64,000 bases of DNA from an uncultured Gammaproteobacteria bacterium (GCA_947259705.1 CAMYNL010000010.1:1-64000); one strand, 5' to 3'; shown: positions 29,275-38,780, counted from the stretch's first letter. Translations and numbers: made by a program. The notes: generated by a model not told the origin, from the sequence alone.

Positions 29275-30378
29275 CTAGCGCCTCGCATGCCCGGTTTCAA
29301 GCTTGCGTTCGATGTATTGACTGTAGCGGGACATTCCGAAGCAGAATATCCAGTATCCGAATCCCGCGAAAATGTAACCTTCCACGGCAAAGCCCAGCCA
29401 GTTCGGATCAGTGAGCGCGGCCTGGACGATACCCAGCAGGTCGAACAACCCGATTATCAGCACCAGCGTGGTGTCCTTGAACAATGCAATGAAGGTGTTG
29501 ACGATGCCCGGGATAACCAGCTTGAGTGCCTGGGGCAGCACCACCAATGCCATCAACTTCCAGTAGTTGAGCCCCAGCGCCTTGGCCGCTTCGTACTGGC
29601 CCTGGGGGATCGCCTGGAGTCCACCGCGTATTACTTCGGCCATGTAGGCGGACTGGAACAGCGTTACACCGATGAAGGCCCGCAGCAGCTTGTCGAAACT
29701 GACGCCCTCGGGCAGGAACAGCGGCAGCATCACCGAGGCCATGAACAGCACCGTTATCAACGGTACCCCGCGCCACAACTCGATGAACGCCACGCAAAGC
29801 GCGCGGACTATGGGCATCTGTGAGCGGCGTCCCAAAGCAAGGACCACCCCGAGGGGTAGCGAGGCCACTATGCCTATGGTGGCGATGATCAGCGTCAGCA
29901 TGAGGCCGCCCCACAGCGCTGTTTCCACGACCTCGAATCCCAGGATGCCGCCGTAGAAAAGTGTGTAGGCAACGAACGGGAAAACGAACAGCAGGAACAG
30001 CGCCACCCAGCGCTTGCCGGGCACCCGCGGGGTCATCAGGGCCGCCAGACCGGCGATGAATATGAGGAAGGCCGCATCGACCCGCCACCGTTGCGCCTCG
30101 GGATAGAAGCCATACATGAACTGCCCGAAGCGGGCCTTAACGAATACCCAGCAGGCGCCGTCTCCGGCACAATCATCGCGGGTCTCTCCGCGCCAGTCCG
30201 CATGCACGAACAACCACTCGATGGCCGGGGGCGCCGATAGGTAGATCAGGTAGAGGCACACAAGGGTGAGCAACGCGTTAAAGGGCGTAGAGAACAGGTT
30301 CGCCCGCAGCCACTCCACGACACCCACGCTCGCAATCGGGGGTGAAAGGTCTGGTTTTTCTACGAACGCCTCGGCCAT
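29275..30378 (-). CDS. aapM: General L-amino acid ABC transporter permease
   Basis: A 367-residue inner-membrane permease, longer than a typical HisM-type subunit because of an additional N-terminal membrane part, as in AapM. The C-terminal half carries the PAAT permease core with [15 protein letters not shown] and the EAA loop [25 protein letters not shown], which contacts the ATPase. It begins 4 bases after aapQ ends, indicating coupled translation. It forms a heterodimer with AapQ. Confidence 0.93.
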   Translation of the reverse strand: MAEAFVEKPDLSPPIASVGVVEWLRANLFSTPFNALLTLVCLYLIYLSAPPAIEWLFVHADWRGETRDDCAGDGACWVFVKARFGQFMYGFYPEAQRWRVDAAFLIFIAGLAALMTPRVPGKRWVALFLLFVFPFVAYTLFYGGILGFEVVETALWGGLMLTLIIATIGIVASLPLGVVLALGRRSQMPIVRALCVAFIELWRGVPLITVLFMASVMLPLFLPEGVSFDKLLRAFIGVTLFQSAYMAEVIRGGLQAIPQGQYEAAKALGLNYWKLMALVVLPQALKLVIPGIVNTFIALFKDTTLVLIIGLFDLLGIVQAALTDPNWLGFAVEGYIFAGFGYWIFCFGMSRYSQYIERKLETGHARR

Positions 30379-30382
30379 TCGC

Positions 30383-31573
30383 TCAGCGCTCCACCAGCGC
30401 CATACGCTTGTTGTACCAGTTCATGAACAGGGAAATGAGCAGGCTCACGGTGAGGTATACCGCCATGGTTATCGCTATGACTTCGATCGCCTGGCCGGTC
30501 TGGTTGAGGACGGTGCCGGCAAACACCGAGACCAGATCCGGGTAGGCGATAGCCGCCGCCAGCGAGGAGTTCTTGGTCAGGTTCAGGAACTGGCTGGTGA
30601 GCGGCGGAATGATCACGCGCATGGCCTGGGGAATGACCACCAGTCGCAGGGTCGGTCCCGGCCGCAGCCCCAGTGAGTAGGCGGCCTCGGTCTGACCATG
30701 GCTGACGGCCAGGATTCCGGCGCGCACGATCTCCGCAATAAACGACGCGGTGTAGATGGACAGGGCGAGCAGCAAGGCCATCAATTCCGGGATGAGCACC
30801 ATGCCACCGGTGAAATTGAAGCCGCGCAGTTCGGGAATGTCCCAGCTCAGCGGGAAACCCGAGGCCGCGGCAGCCAGCACTGGCAGGCCGATGAGAATAC
30901 CCGCGGAAACATAGACGACATGAAACGGCTGACCGGTTTCATCCTGCCGGCGGTGCGCCCAGCGGGTCAGCAACAGCACCGCCACAACACCCGCCACGAT
31001 GGCGGCCGGGATCAGCCAGAAACCGTCTTCCGGCACCGGCCTCGGTGTATAGAATCCACGAATGTTGAGGAACACGCTGTCGCCGATAACCAGGCTTTGC
31101 CGCGGCGACGGCAGCGCCCGCAACACCGCAAAGTACCAGAAGAATAGCTGCAACAGCAGCGGGATATTGCGGAACGTCTCGATGTACGCCGCCGCCATCT
31201 TGGCGACAAGCCAGTTGCTGGACAACCGGGCCACGCCGATTATGAAACCGAGGATGGTGGCGAGGATGATCCCGATGGCGGAAACCAGCAGCGTGTTGAG
31301 CAGACCCACCCAGAAGGCGCGCCCGTAGGAGGACGCCTCGCTGTACTCGATGAGTGACTGGATGATGCCGAAACCCGCTTCCGAGGAAAGGAAGTCGAAG
31401 CCTGAAGCAATACCACGGCTGGCGAGGTTGTCCAGCGTGTTGTTGACAATATATACGCCGAAGGCAACCACGGCGCCCACCACGAGGATCTGGAACACCA
31501 CTGCCCTGACCCGCGGGTCATTCCAGGGCGCGGGACGCCGTGGCGCCGCCGGTAACTTGGCTGGCTCACTCAA
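30383..31573 (-). CDS. aapQ: General L-amino acid ABC transporter permease
   Basis: A 396-residue permease with the large insertion between the first and second halves that marks AapQ/BztB. IETFRNIPLLLQLFFWYF is the conserved first part, and TEAAYSLGLRPGPTLRLVVIPQAMR the EAA motif. The central region (about residues 175-250) has two additional hydrophobic helices. It partners AapM. Confidence 0.93.
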   Translation of the reverse strand: MSEPAKLPAAPRRPAPWNDPRVRAVVFQILVVGAVVAFGVYIVNNTLDNLASRGIASGFDFLSSEAGFGIIQSLIEYSEASSYGRAFWVGLLNTLLVSAIGIILATILGFIIGVARLSSNWLVAKMAAAYIETFRNIPLLLQLFFWYFAVLRALPSPRQSLVIGDSVFLNIRGFYTPRPVPEDGFWLIPAAIVAGVVAVLLLTRWAHRRQDETGQPFHVVYVSAGILIGLPVLAAAASGFPLSWDIPELRGFNFTGGMVLIPELMALLLALSIYTASFIAEIVRAGILAVSHGQTEAAYSLGLRPGPTLRLVVIPQAMRVIIPPLTSQFLNLTKNSSLAAAIAYPDLVSVFAGTVLNQTGQAIEVIAITMAVYLTVSLLISLFMNWYNKRMALVER

Positions 31574-31687
31574 GATCCGGTGCCGTCGCTCGGGGTCTTA
31601 AGCGAAGCTGACTCAGCAACCGACCGCAGCCGGTCATTGGCATGCGACCGGCGACACCCGGCCGCATGCCACGTACTCACCGACGGC

Positions 31688-32722
31688 TCAGCGAACCGGC
31701 GGCGCGTACTGCAGACCGCCGTCCTTCCACAACGCGTTGAGCCCGCGCGCGATGTTCAACGGTGATCCACCGCCCACGTTGCGCTCGAAGGATTCAGCAT
31801 AGTTGCCGACCTGGCTGACGATGTTGAAGACCCAGTCATTGGAGACTTTGAGGTCCTTGCCCTTGTCACCCTCGAGACCGAGGAGGCGCTTCATGGCCGG
31901 GTCCTGGGTTGTTTTGCGGATGTTGGCCACGTTTTGCGAGTTGACGCCCATCTCCTCGGCGTTGACCATGGCGAACAGCGACCACTTGACGATGTTGAAC
32001 CACTCATCGTCACCCTGCCGCACCACCGGCCCCAGGGGCTCCTTGGAGATCACCTCCGGCAGGACCAAGTGATTTTTCGGGCTCTTGAGCTTGATGCGTT
32101 GGGCATAGAGTTGCGACTGGTCCGAGGTGAATACGTCGCAGCGGCCGGAGTCATAAGCGGCGACGGCCTCATCGCCCTTTTCGAACACCACGGGCGTGTA
32201 CTGCATCTTGTTGGCCCGGAAGTAGTCACCCATATTGAGCTCGGTGGTGGTGCCGGTCTGCACGCAGATTGAGGCGCCATCCAGCTCCTTGGCGCTTTTC
32301 ACGCCCAGCTTCTTGTTCACCAGGAAGCCCTGACCGTCGTAATAGGTCACGCCCGCAAAATGCACGCCGAGCGCTGCATCGCGGGTCACGGTCCAAGTGG
32401 TGTTTCGCGACAGCATGTCGATCTCGCCCGACTGCAGGGCGGTGAAGCGTTCCTTGGCGGTCAAGGGGGTGAACTTGACCTTGGTGGCGTCACCCAGTAC
32501 GGCCGCCGCGACAGCCCGGCATACGTCAACGTCGATGCCTCTCCAGTGGCCTTTCTCATCGGCGTTGGAGAAGCCCGGCAAACCGGTATTGACTCCACAT
32601 TGCACGAACCCCTTGGACTTCACCGAGTCCATGGTCTGACCCGCATTCACCGGGCCCGCCCACAGGATTCCCGCCATCGCCACGGCGGCTACCGAAACGC
32701 TGAGTCTGGTCGATGTTCGCAT
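31688..32722 (-). CDS. aapJ: General L-amino acid ABC transporter, periplasmic binding protein
   Basis: A 344-residue solute-binding protein for polar and other L-amino acids. ATG 32722 is chosen over the ATG 24 bases upstream because AGGAGGG lies at the right distance before it. A Sec signal peptide (residues 1-27, ending at VNA-GQ) is followed by the SBP_bac_3 fold: CGVNTGLPGFSNADEKGHWRGIDVDVCRAVAAAV, VQTGTTTELN, YDSGRCDVFTSDQSQLYA. It is the first gene of aapJQMP, with a 114-base gap before aapQ that could hold a stabilising stem-loop. Confidence 0.93.
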   Translation of the reverse strand: MRTSTRLSVSVAAVAMAGILWAGPVNAGQTMDSVKSKGFVQCGVNTGLPGFSNADEKGHWRGIDVDVCRAVAAAVLGDATKVKFTPLTAKERFTALQSGEIDMLSRNTTWTVTRDAALGVHFAGVTYYDGQGFLVNKKLGVKSAKELDGASICVQTGTTTELNMGDYFRANKMQYTPVVFEKGDEAVAAYDSGRCDVFTSDQSQLYAQRIKLKSPKNHLVLPEVISKEPLGPVVRQGDDEWFNIVKWSLFAMVNAEEMGVNSQNVANIRKTTQDPAMKRLLGLEGDKGKDLKVSNDWVFNIVSQVGNYAESFERNVGGGSPLNIARGLNALWKDGGLQYAPPVR

Positions 32723-32842
32723 CACTTGCCCTCCTGTTTTCATCAATTATAAGTTCATTCACTTACAGTGGGAGGATAACTCCCGCATTTCGGGGGAATC
32801 AACCAAAACAATTGCAGGCCCTGCGTATTCAATATCCTGCAT

Positions 32843-32958
32843 CGGCAAATCCTCTGACGGTGCGGTGAAGCGCGGCTCACGCACGCCAGCAAACGCCAAG
32901 TAGCCAGTCATCGACCCACCATCCCCAAAGTGGGGTCAGATCCGACTTTTACTCACCC
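32843..32958 (+). repeat. Second copy of the 116-bp AKR tail duplication
   Basis: This segment repeats 23867-23982 with about nine differences. Its reading frame encodes the same C-terminal peptide (VKRGSRTPA) and stop as the aldo/keto reductase, but no gene body precedes it, so it is an orphan tail. Its right part contains the first arm of the GTGGGGTCAGAT inverted repeat. Confidence 0.85.
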
Positions 32959-32999
32959 GAATACAAAGTAGCGACCAAGAAAGTCTAATCTGACCCCAC
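32930..32999. repeat. REP-like inverted repeat GTGGGGTCAGAT
   Basis: GTGGGGTCAGAT at 32930-32941 and its exact complement ATCTGACCCCAC at 32988-32999, separated by 46 bases. The same sequence recurs in part at 33390-33406. Motifs of this kind are found at the borders of REP/BIME-type and IS200-like cassettes in Gammaproteobacteria. Confidence 0.65.
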
Positions 33000-33012
33000 C
33001 GTCACTTATTCT

Positions 33013-33288
33013 TCAGCTCGACGGCTTCAGCGGCACCAGGAGTTCCCACAGAAAGTCCAGCAGCAGCCACAGACCACAAAGCACGATGAATACGCCGATA
33101 TTGATGGTGTTGGTCAGCCATGCCGCCAGGAACAAGACGAAAAGCAGACCGGCGGCCGCATACGGTAGGTTTTCGAATCGGGCGGGTTGGTACTCGGTGC
33201 CGCATACCTCGCAGGTCGGCGGGCCCGTCATCAAGACCCGTCCCACCTTAATACCGTTCACGTTACAGGTAGGGCATTTTCTTTTCAC
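33013..33288 (-). CDS. Small zinc-ribbon membrane protein
   Basis: A 91-residue protein with a GTG start. Residues 5-32 hold a four-Cys zinc ribbon (CPTC and CEVCGTEY). Two adjacent membrane helices follow (about residues 43-81, GLLFVLFLAAWL and GVFIVLCGLWLLLDFLW). The arrangement predicts a cytoplasmic metal-bound head on a hairpin membrane anchor. The gene lies between copies of the GTGGGGTCAGAT repeat, so it may belong to a mobile cassette. I do not recognise a function. Confidence 0.7.
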   Translation of the reverse strand: MKRKCPTCNVNGIKVGRVLMTGPPTCEVCGTEYQPARFENLPYAAAGLLFVLFLAAWLTNTINIGVFIVLCGLWLLLDFLWELLVPLKPSS

Positions 33289-33389
33289 GCTGCTGCGACT
33301 GAATACCGGAGGATTGGGTCGATTCTATCGCGAAAACCGGGCCCAGGCCCCTCTGCATGTCGCGTGGCGTTGTCTAGGCTCAAGAAAAA

Positions 33390-33406
33390 GTGGGATCTGA
33401 CCCCAC
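33390..33406. repeat. Third arm of the GTGGGGTCAGAT repeat
   Basis: GTGGGATCTGACCCCAC: the GATCTGACCCCAC part matches the right arm at 32987-32999, and GTGGG/CCCAC makes a short hairpin by itself. Together with the pair at 32930-32999 it encloses the zinc-ribbon gene. Confidence 0.6.
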
Positions 33407-33418
33407 ATATGGTTGGTG

Positions 33419-33913
33419 TCAGTTGTCGCCGATGGCGTCAAGTTGCTGCTGCAGCTTGAGCCGGTCCAGCGATGCAATGGGCAGGTTGACCAAGATCTCT
33501 ATGCGGTTTTCGAGCATGTGAAAGGCGGTTCGAAACGCCTCGATGCGGGTGGTTTCGTCGCCCTCCACCGCGGCCGGGTCGGGCACACCCCAGTGCGCCA
33601 TTACCGGTTGGCCGGGCCAGACCGGGCATTGCTCAGCCGCGGCGTTGTCGCATACCGTGACGACCAGATCGAGCGCCGGCGCATCCGGTTGCGTGAACTC
33701 CTGCCAGTCCTTGCTGCGATTATCGTCCACGGGATATTTGTTGCGCTTGAGTATCTCGAGAGTCAGCGCGTGCACCTGACCCTTGGGATGACTGCCTGCG
33801 CTGTGGCCGCGAAACCGGCCCCGGCCGTGGCGGTTGAGCAGCGCCTCGGCGAAAATGCTGCGGGCGGAATTACCGGTGCAAAGGAACAACACATTGAAAA
33901 GTTGTTCGCTCAT
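33419..33913 (-). CDS. arsC: Arsenate reductase, thioredoxin-coupled type
   Basis: A 164-residue enzyme of the low-molecular-weight phosphatase fold that reduces arsenate to arsenite. The P-loop is CTGNSAR (Cys12, Arg18). The redox pair is Cys88 and Cys96 (TVCDNAAAEQCPVWPG), the spacing of the thioredoxin-dependent ArsC of Bacillus/Staphylococcus. Asp112 in VPDPA is the general acid. It follows arsR by 33 bases on the same strand, while the Acr3 exporter is divergent. Confidence 0.93.
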   Translation of the reverse strand: MSEQLFNVLFLCTGNSARSIFAEALLNRHGRGRFRGHSAGSHPKGQVHALTLEILKRNKYPVDDNRSKDWQEFTQPDAPALDLVVTVCDNAAAEQCPVWPGQPVMAHWGVPDPAAVEGDETTRIEAFRTAFHMLENRIEILVNLPIASLDRLKLQQQLDAIGDN

Positions 33914-33946
33914 CGTATTCGTATCCTCGGTGTACTCACACGATTG

Positions 33947-34303
33947 TCATGCGCACAGGCGACCGCGGGGCCGATCGGGCATGCTGTGCAGCCGTTTACG
34001 GTCGCGGTTGAAGGTAGACCGGTCCGCCAGTCCCTTGGCGGCATCACGAATCACCGCACGTGCCCAGTTCGGCAGTTCAGGGTTGACCCGGTAGTGAATC
34101 CACAGGCCCTCCCGACGGTCGGACACCACCCCCGCCTCACGCAGCAGGGCCAAGTGTCGCGAAACGGCGGGTTGCGCGGCCTCCAGCGCATGGGTCAGCT
34201 CGCATACGCACAACTCCCCTTCCTGCTGCAGCAGCACCACACAGCGCAGGCGAATGAGATTGGAAAGCGCTCCGAACAGCGATTCAGCGACGATGTCTGG
34301 CAC
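33947..34303 (-). CDS. arsR: ArsR-family arsenite-responsive repressor
   Basis: A 118-residue winged-helix repressor starting at GTG 34303. The metal-site motif reads ELCVCEL (Cys pair in helix alpha-3), the classical As(III)-binding ELCVCDL type. The recognition helix is AAQPAVSRHLALLREAGVV. Arsenite binding should release it from the divergent promoter region upstream, de-repressing arsRC and acr3. The C-terminal tail is longer and basic compared with plasmid R773 ArsR. Confidence 0.92.
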   Translation of the reverse strand: MPDIVAESLFGALSNLIRLRCVVLLQQEGELCVCELTHALEAAQPAVSRHLALLREAGVVSDRREGLWIHYRVNPELPNWARAVIRDAAKGLADRSTFNRDRKRLHSMPDRPRGRLCA

Positions 34304-34429
34304 CAGATATATTTAATTTACGATATATATGATAATGGTAATATATAGTCACTTAGCATACAACGTCTCGCTCCGAGGCGTGTCCGTCGAACTTTTGGAT
34401 AAACCTCCGTCAGGCCAGCGAACAGTCTT
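34304..34429. promoter_or_regulatory. arsR/acr3 divergent control region
   Basis: The 126 bases between the divergent genes include an unusually AT-rich block at 34307-34347 with a dyad ATATAT-N10-ATATAT (34307-34328). Its position next to arsR and its symmetry suit an ArsR operator. The arsR start lies just beside the dyad with no clear ribosome site. Confidence 0.5.
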
Positions 34430-35515
34430 ATGAGCACGCCATGTGAAATCACCGCCCGGCGCGCGGGCGGCGCGACCATGAATATGTTTGAGCGCTATCT
34501 CAGCGTCTGGGTTGCGCTGTGCATCATTGCCGGGATCGCCTTGGGCCACTGGTTCCCGGCCTTTTTCCAGGCCATCGGCCGCATGGAGATCGCGCGGGTC
34601 AACATCCCGGTGGCACTGCTGATCTGGATCATGATTATCCCCATGCTGCTGAAGATCGACTTCGGTGCACTGCACCAGGTGAGGGAACACTGGAAGGGTA
34701 TCGGCGTGACGCTGTTCGTGAACTGGGCGGTGAAGCCGTTCTCCATGGCGCTGCTGGGCTGGCTGTTCATCCGCCACGTGTTCGCCGGCTGGCTGCCGGC
34801 GGACCAGCTTGACTCCTACATCGCCGGCCTGATCATCCTGGCCGCGGCACCCTGCACCGCCATGGTCTTCGTATGGAGCCGGCTCAGCGACGGCGAACCG
34901 CATTTCACCCTGTCCCAGGTGGCCCTCAACGACACCATCATGATCTTCGCCTTCGCCCCCATCGTCGGGTTGCTGCTGGGATTGTCGGCCATCATCGTGC
35001 CCTGGGACACGTTGTTTCTCTCGGTCGTGCTTTATATCGTGATACCCGTGGCCCTGGCGCAGTGGTGGCGCAGGCGGTTGCTGCGCCGCGGCGGGGATGT
35101 GGCCCTGGCGCGGGTCCTCGACCGCCTCAATCCCCTGTCGCTAATCGCCCTGCTGGCGACCCTGGTTCTGCTGTTCGGGTTCCAGGGCGAGCAGATCCTG
35201 GCACAGCCCCTGATCATCGCCATGCTGGCGGTCCCCATCCTCATCCAGGTTTACTTCAATTCGGGCCTTGCCTATCTGCTCAACCGCAGGTTCGGGGTAG
35301 CGCACTGCGTTGCCGCGCCTTCGGCCCTCATCGGCGCCAGCAATTTCTTCGAACTGGCGGTGGCGACGGCCATCAGCCTTTTCGGATTCAGCTCCGGTGC
35401 CGCGCTGGCGACGGTGGTGGGCGTGCTGGTCGAGGTGCCGGTGATGTTGTCGGTGGTGCGCATCGTCAACGCCACTCGGGCCTGGTACGAAAGAAATCCG
35501 GGGACGGTATACTGA
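34430..35515 (+). CDS. acr3: Arsenite efflux permease Acr3
   Basis: A 361-residue inner-membrane exporter of the bile/arsenite/riboflavin transporter superfamily with ten helices. The conserved Cys required for arsenite transport is in AAPCTAMVFVWSRLSDG (near residue 143), and GASNFFELAVATAISLFG is the second family block. It is not related to ArsB. Internal ATG 34478 (MNMFERYL) is an alternative start that better matches the family N terminus. It works with ArsC, which makes its substrate. Confidence 0.93.
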   Translation: MSTPCEITARRAGGATMNMFERYLSVWVALCIIAGIALGHWFPAFFQAIGRMEIARVNIPVALLIWIMIIPMLLKIDFGALHQVREHWKGIGVTLFVNWAVKPFSMALLGWLFIRHVFAGWLPADQLDSYIAGLIILAAAPCTAMVFVWSRLSDGEPHFTLSQVALNDTIMIFAFAPIVGLLLGLSAIIVPWDTLFLSVVLYIVIPVALAQWWRRRLLRRGGDVALARVLDRLNPLSLIALLATLVLLFGFQGEQILAQPLIIAMLAVPILIQVYFNSGLAYLLNRRFGVAHCVAAPSALIGASNFFELAVATAISLFGFSSGAALATVVGVLVEVPVMLSVVRIVNATRAWYERNPGTVY

Positions 35516-35623
35516 TCCAAGTTTACGCTCGACCCCGCGCGCAACGGGGGATACCCTACGTACAACAAGGTTCGTGTGAACACCAAGCTGCCGCCGACGG
35601 TGCCGGGGTATGCAAATTTGATA

Positions 35624-37084
35624 TCACGCGGGCTGCAGCCCGGACACCGTCATCGTGAGGCTCCCCCCTGTATCTAAACGCGGGTGGACCACCAGTTCAA
35701 GGATCTCTGCCAGGGCCTTGATCACCGACAGCCCGAGTCCGACATGATGTGCCCCCGTGCGCGCCTGGTCCTTACGCCAGAAACGCTCGAACATCATGGG
35801 CAGGTCACGCTGGCTGAGGTCAGGTGCCGGATTGGATATCGAAAACGCAACACCCTCCTCATCCGCCTTGGCTTCAATGGATGTCCGGGAATCAGGGGGG
35901 CTGTAATTGACAGCGTTGCTGAGCAGATTGTTCAGGATCAGCGTAAGTTTGTCCTTGTCTGTCGTCACAATGAAGTCAGCGTCGACATGATTTTCAAAGC
36001 TGATGCCTTTTGCCTCAGCTTCCGCAGCAATATGTTTCCAGGTCTCATCGGCCAGCTCGCGCAGGCTGAAGGTATCCGTTTCCACCACTTGCTTGCCCGC
36101 TTCCAGGCGGGCAATTGTCAATAGATTTGTTACCGTCTTTTCCATGTCGCCGGCCAGGCCCACCAAAGCATTGAAAAACATCTTGACCATTTGTTCATCA
36201 GCCGGCCACCTCTCTCCGATCTCTGCCATCGCACGCAGTTCTGCGATCGGCGTGCGCAACTCGTGCGCGATGTTACCCGAGAACCTCTGCTCGCGCTGGA
36301 ATGCCTCGTCCAGCCGTTCCAGCAGATGATTCAGCTGGCTGATAATGGGCACCAGCTCCTCGCTGTCCGCCGGGCTGTCGAGCCGTGTTTGCAGCTTCGT
36401 TGCGTCCAGGCCGCTGACCTGCTCGGCGATACGCCTGAGTGGCAGCAGGCCTTGCCGCAGGGAGAAGTGAACCAGCAATGCCACAGATGCCATCAAGGTG
36501 GCAAATGTCGCCAGCAGCGTCGTCCTTATTGTCGCCAGCAACTGGTGGAGGTCTTCTCGGCCCCTGGCGACCGCAATACGCGCCTCAACGCGCGATGACG
36601 AAAGACCGGGTTCGCCGCCACCACCTTCGTCGCCCTCAATCGTATCCGCCGGTTCCTCCTCGTCACCCTCGTCGGATCGCGGTATGAACGCGAAAGAAAC
36701 CATCCTCAGCAGGCGGCCGTCTCCAAGCGCGAGATCGGTAAACAGCGGTTCCTCGGTCGTAGGTTCGGAACGCGGCATATCGAGGTCGCGCAGCGAACGC
36801 GACCTCCCGAACTCGGTCCCGTCCGACAGCCAGAGCTGGAAATACTCGGGCCTGTCCGCTGCGCTGAATTCGGGCATGAACTCATCCGCGAAATCGAACT
36901 CGACTTCGCCGCTTTCCTGGTCAGTCAAAGTCACCAGCGTCATCGCCTTGGCAAGCAGATTACGGTCAAATTCCTGTTGCAACTGCTCTCGCAACAGATA
37001 GTCGATCACCGCGCCGGCGGTAATCAGCAACACCGCCATGCCGAGCAGGATGTAGACCGCGAGCCTGTTTCTGATAGAGCCCAT
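35624..37084 (-). CDS. Sensor histidine kinase (HAMP, HisKA, HATPase)
   Basis: A 486-residue membrane kinase. TM1 is at about residues 8-30 and TM2 at 188-208; the periplasmic sensor between them has a very acidic loop (DEGDEEEPADTIEGDEG, about 138-154) that could bind cations. HAMP follows, then the H-box HELRTPIAELR with His274, the N-box NNLLSNAVNYSPP and GLGLSV of the G2 box. It is transcribed with the response regulator just upstream (12-base gap). The pair is divergent from the secreted-protein gene at 37944, a likely target. Confidence 0.93.
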   Translation of the reverse strand: MGSIRNRLAVYILLGMAVLLITAGAVIDYLLREQLQQEFDRNLLAKAMTLVTLTDQESGEVEFDFADEFMPEFSAADRPEYFQLWLSDGTEFGRSRSLRDLDMPRSEPTTEEPLFTDLALGDGRLLRMVSFAFIPRSDEGDEEEPADTIEGDEGGGGEPGLSSSRVEARIAVARGREDLHQLLATIRTTLLATFATLMASVALLVHFSLRQGLLPLRRIAEQVSGLDATKLQTRLDSPADSEELVPIISQLNHLLERLDEAFQREQRFSGNIAHELRTPIAELRAMAEIGERWPADEQMVKMFFNALVGLAGDMEKTVTNLLTIARLEAGKQVVETDTFSLRELADETWKHIAAEAEAKGISFENHVDADFIVTTDKDKLTLILNNLLSNAVNYSPPDSRTSIEAKADEEGVAFSISNPAPDLSQRDLPMMFERFWRKDQARTGAHHVGLGLSVIKALAEILELVVHPRLDTGGSLTMTVSGLQPA

Positions 37085-37096
37085 CAGATAATATAG

Positions 37097-37762
37097 TCAG
37101 TCGATGTAGTACCCAAAGCCCCGCTTTGTTCTGATGATCCCTTCCACGCCCGCCCCGCGCAACTTACGACGCAGACTACTGACAATGACTTCAATTACAT
37201 TACTCATTACATCCGCATCGCTGTCGTAGAGTTGCTCCCGCAGCTGGAACTTCGAAACCACGCGCCCCCGCCTCAGCGCCAGGTACTCCAGGACGTTGAA
37301 TTCACTTGGCGTCAGCCCGACCGGGTCACCATGAACGTAGACCTGGCGCTTTGCGGTGTTGATATCAATCTCACCCAAGTCTATTTCCGGACTCCGGGTG
37401 TCAAACTTGCGCCGACACAGGGATTGGATCCGGGCCAGCAGTTCCTCGAATGCGAAAGGCTTGACCAGGTAGTCGTCGGCTCCCAGCTCCAGTCCACGAA
37501 CGCGATCCTGGATCTGGTCCTTTGCCGACAGTATCAATACCTGCGCGGGATTTCCTTCGCTACGCAGGCGCTTGAGCACCGATAAGCCATCCAGTTTAGG
37601 CAACATGAGGTCCAGCACGACGACGTCATAATGATTTGTCTCGGCGAATGCCAGGCCCTCCTCACCGTTGGATGCGACGTCCACGGCAAAGCCGGAACGT
37701 CCCAATCCCTCTTTCAGGGCACGTCGCAGACGTGTCGCATCTTCGACAACCAGCAGCTTCAA
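37097..37762 (-). CDS. OmpR-family response regulator
   Basis: A 221-residue regulator with receiver (Asp51 in VVLDLMLP, Lys in VKPF near residue 102) and C-terminal winged helix (LTPSEFNVLEYLALRRGRVVSK, RTKRGFGYYID). Domain order and length resemble the QseB/PmrA/TctD group. It is first in the operon with the kinase. Because it is divergent from the 37944 gene, the shared upstream region is its most likely binding site. Confidence 0.93.
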   Translation of the reverse strand: MKLLVVEDATRLRRALKEGLGRSGFAVDVASNGEEGLAFAETNHYDVVVLDLMLPKLDGLSVLKRLRSEGNPAQVLILSAKDQIQDRVRGLELGADDYLVKPFAFEELLARIQSLCRRKFDTRSPEIDLGEIDINTAKRQVYVHGDPVGLTPSEFNVLEYLALRRGRVVSKFQLREQLYDSDADVMSNVIEVIVSSLRRKLRGAGVEGIIRTKRGFGYYID

Positions 37763-37830
37763 GGCAGCCCCCTCACCAGATTACAGGCACAGCTTTCTCG
37801 TTGGATTTTGGGACATCTATGTGAAGGTTT

Positions 37831-37883
37831 GCTGAAGATCTGCCGGTCATCGATTTCCCGGCTGCTTCCACCTGCTCTTCAGC
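37831..37883. promoter_or_regulatory. Inverted repeat in the regulator/secreted-protein divergent region
   Basis: GCTGAAGA (37831-37838) and TCTTCAGC (37876-37883) are exact complements 37 bases apart, between the response regulator and the secreted-protein gene. GAAGG and CCTTC elements lie nearby as well. This could be a regulator site or an mRNA leader; no assignment can be made from sequence alone. Confidence 0.3.
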
Positions 37884-37943
37884 CAATTCTCATGTTGCCT
37901 TCATAACATTTCAGTACCCCATAACCAAGCAGGGAGTGTAACC

Positions 37944-38780
37944 ATGAATACAAGCTACCGTACCGAAACCTCGACGCTACTCACCATCGGGCATCGTCCC
38001 CGCGCAACAATCGCTGCGGTAACGCTGGCCATGGCCATGGCACCGTGGAGTATCAGCGCTGCGGACGATGAGGAGGACGAAATACCCTTCAGCGTAGCGA
38101 ACGTGTTTTTCGAACTCAATAACACAGACGGAGACCTGGGCATTCATGCCCTGATTGATGGAGACCCCTGGAAGAGACTGGAGATAGAAGACCCCAATGA
38201 GCGCAAGCTGCTCAACGTACGGCTGAAAGGTCGTCTGCGACGGCAGGGGCTTACGGAGCTGTTCTTCGAGAGCGCCGAGCCGCCATTCGAGAGCGACGAC
38301 CCGGAGGAGGTCACCCTTACGCCCGAGGAATTCTTTGAGCGGTTTCCGGAAGGCGAATATGAAGTCAGCGGCAGAACGCTCGAAGGCGACGAACTCGAAA
38401 GCACCGCCATGGTGACCCATTTGATGCCCGCTCCGGCAGACAACGTCATGGTAAACGGGTCAGCTACACCGGAGGACTGTGACGATGGACCGGTCCCGAT
38501 GGTCATCGAGCCGTTCGTCATCAGCTGGGACGCCGTCACTTTATCCCATCCCGAGATCGGCAGAACGAACGAGCCGATCACCGTAGACAGATACGAAGTC
38601 GTCGTGGAGCGTGAGGAACCCGCGCCCCTCAAGTTCACCATCGACCTTCCGCCCGATGTGACGACGGTGCAGCTGCCCGCCGGACTGACCAATACGGGCG
38701 AGCAGCTCAAGCTGGAAGTGCTGGTGCGCGAGGCCAGTGGTAATCAGACCGCTGTCGAGACCTGTTTCGGGGTCCTGTAG
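37944..38780 (+). CDS. Secreted acidic protein of unknown function
   Basis: A 278-residue protein preceded by GGGAG. Residues 1-40 hold a signal peptide with a long n-region (hydrophobic TIAAVTLAMAMAPWSISA, cleavage near AADDEE). The mature part is acidic, with EDEIPFSVANVFFELNNTDGDLGIHALIDG (a Ca-loop-like DNTDGD core) and a fibronectin-like C-terminal part (VDRYEVVVEREEP, TTVQLPAGLTNTGEQLKLEVLVREASGN). No family recognised. It is the first gene after the divergent two-component system and is followed by the STN/HEAT gene. Confidence 0.65.
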   Translation: MNTSYRTETSTLLTIGHRPRATIAAVTLAMAMAPWSISAADDEEDEIPFSVANVFFELNNTDGDLGIHALIDGDPWKRLEIEDPNERKLLNVRLKGRLRRQGLTELFFESAEPPFESDDPEEVTLTPEEFFERFPEGEYEVSGRTLEGDELESTAMVTHLMPAPADNVMVNGSATPEDCDDGPVPMVIEPFVISWDAVTLSHPEIGRTNEPITVDRYEVVVEREEPAPLKFTIDLPPDVTTVQLPAGLTNTGEQLKLEVLVREASGNQTAVETCFGVL

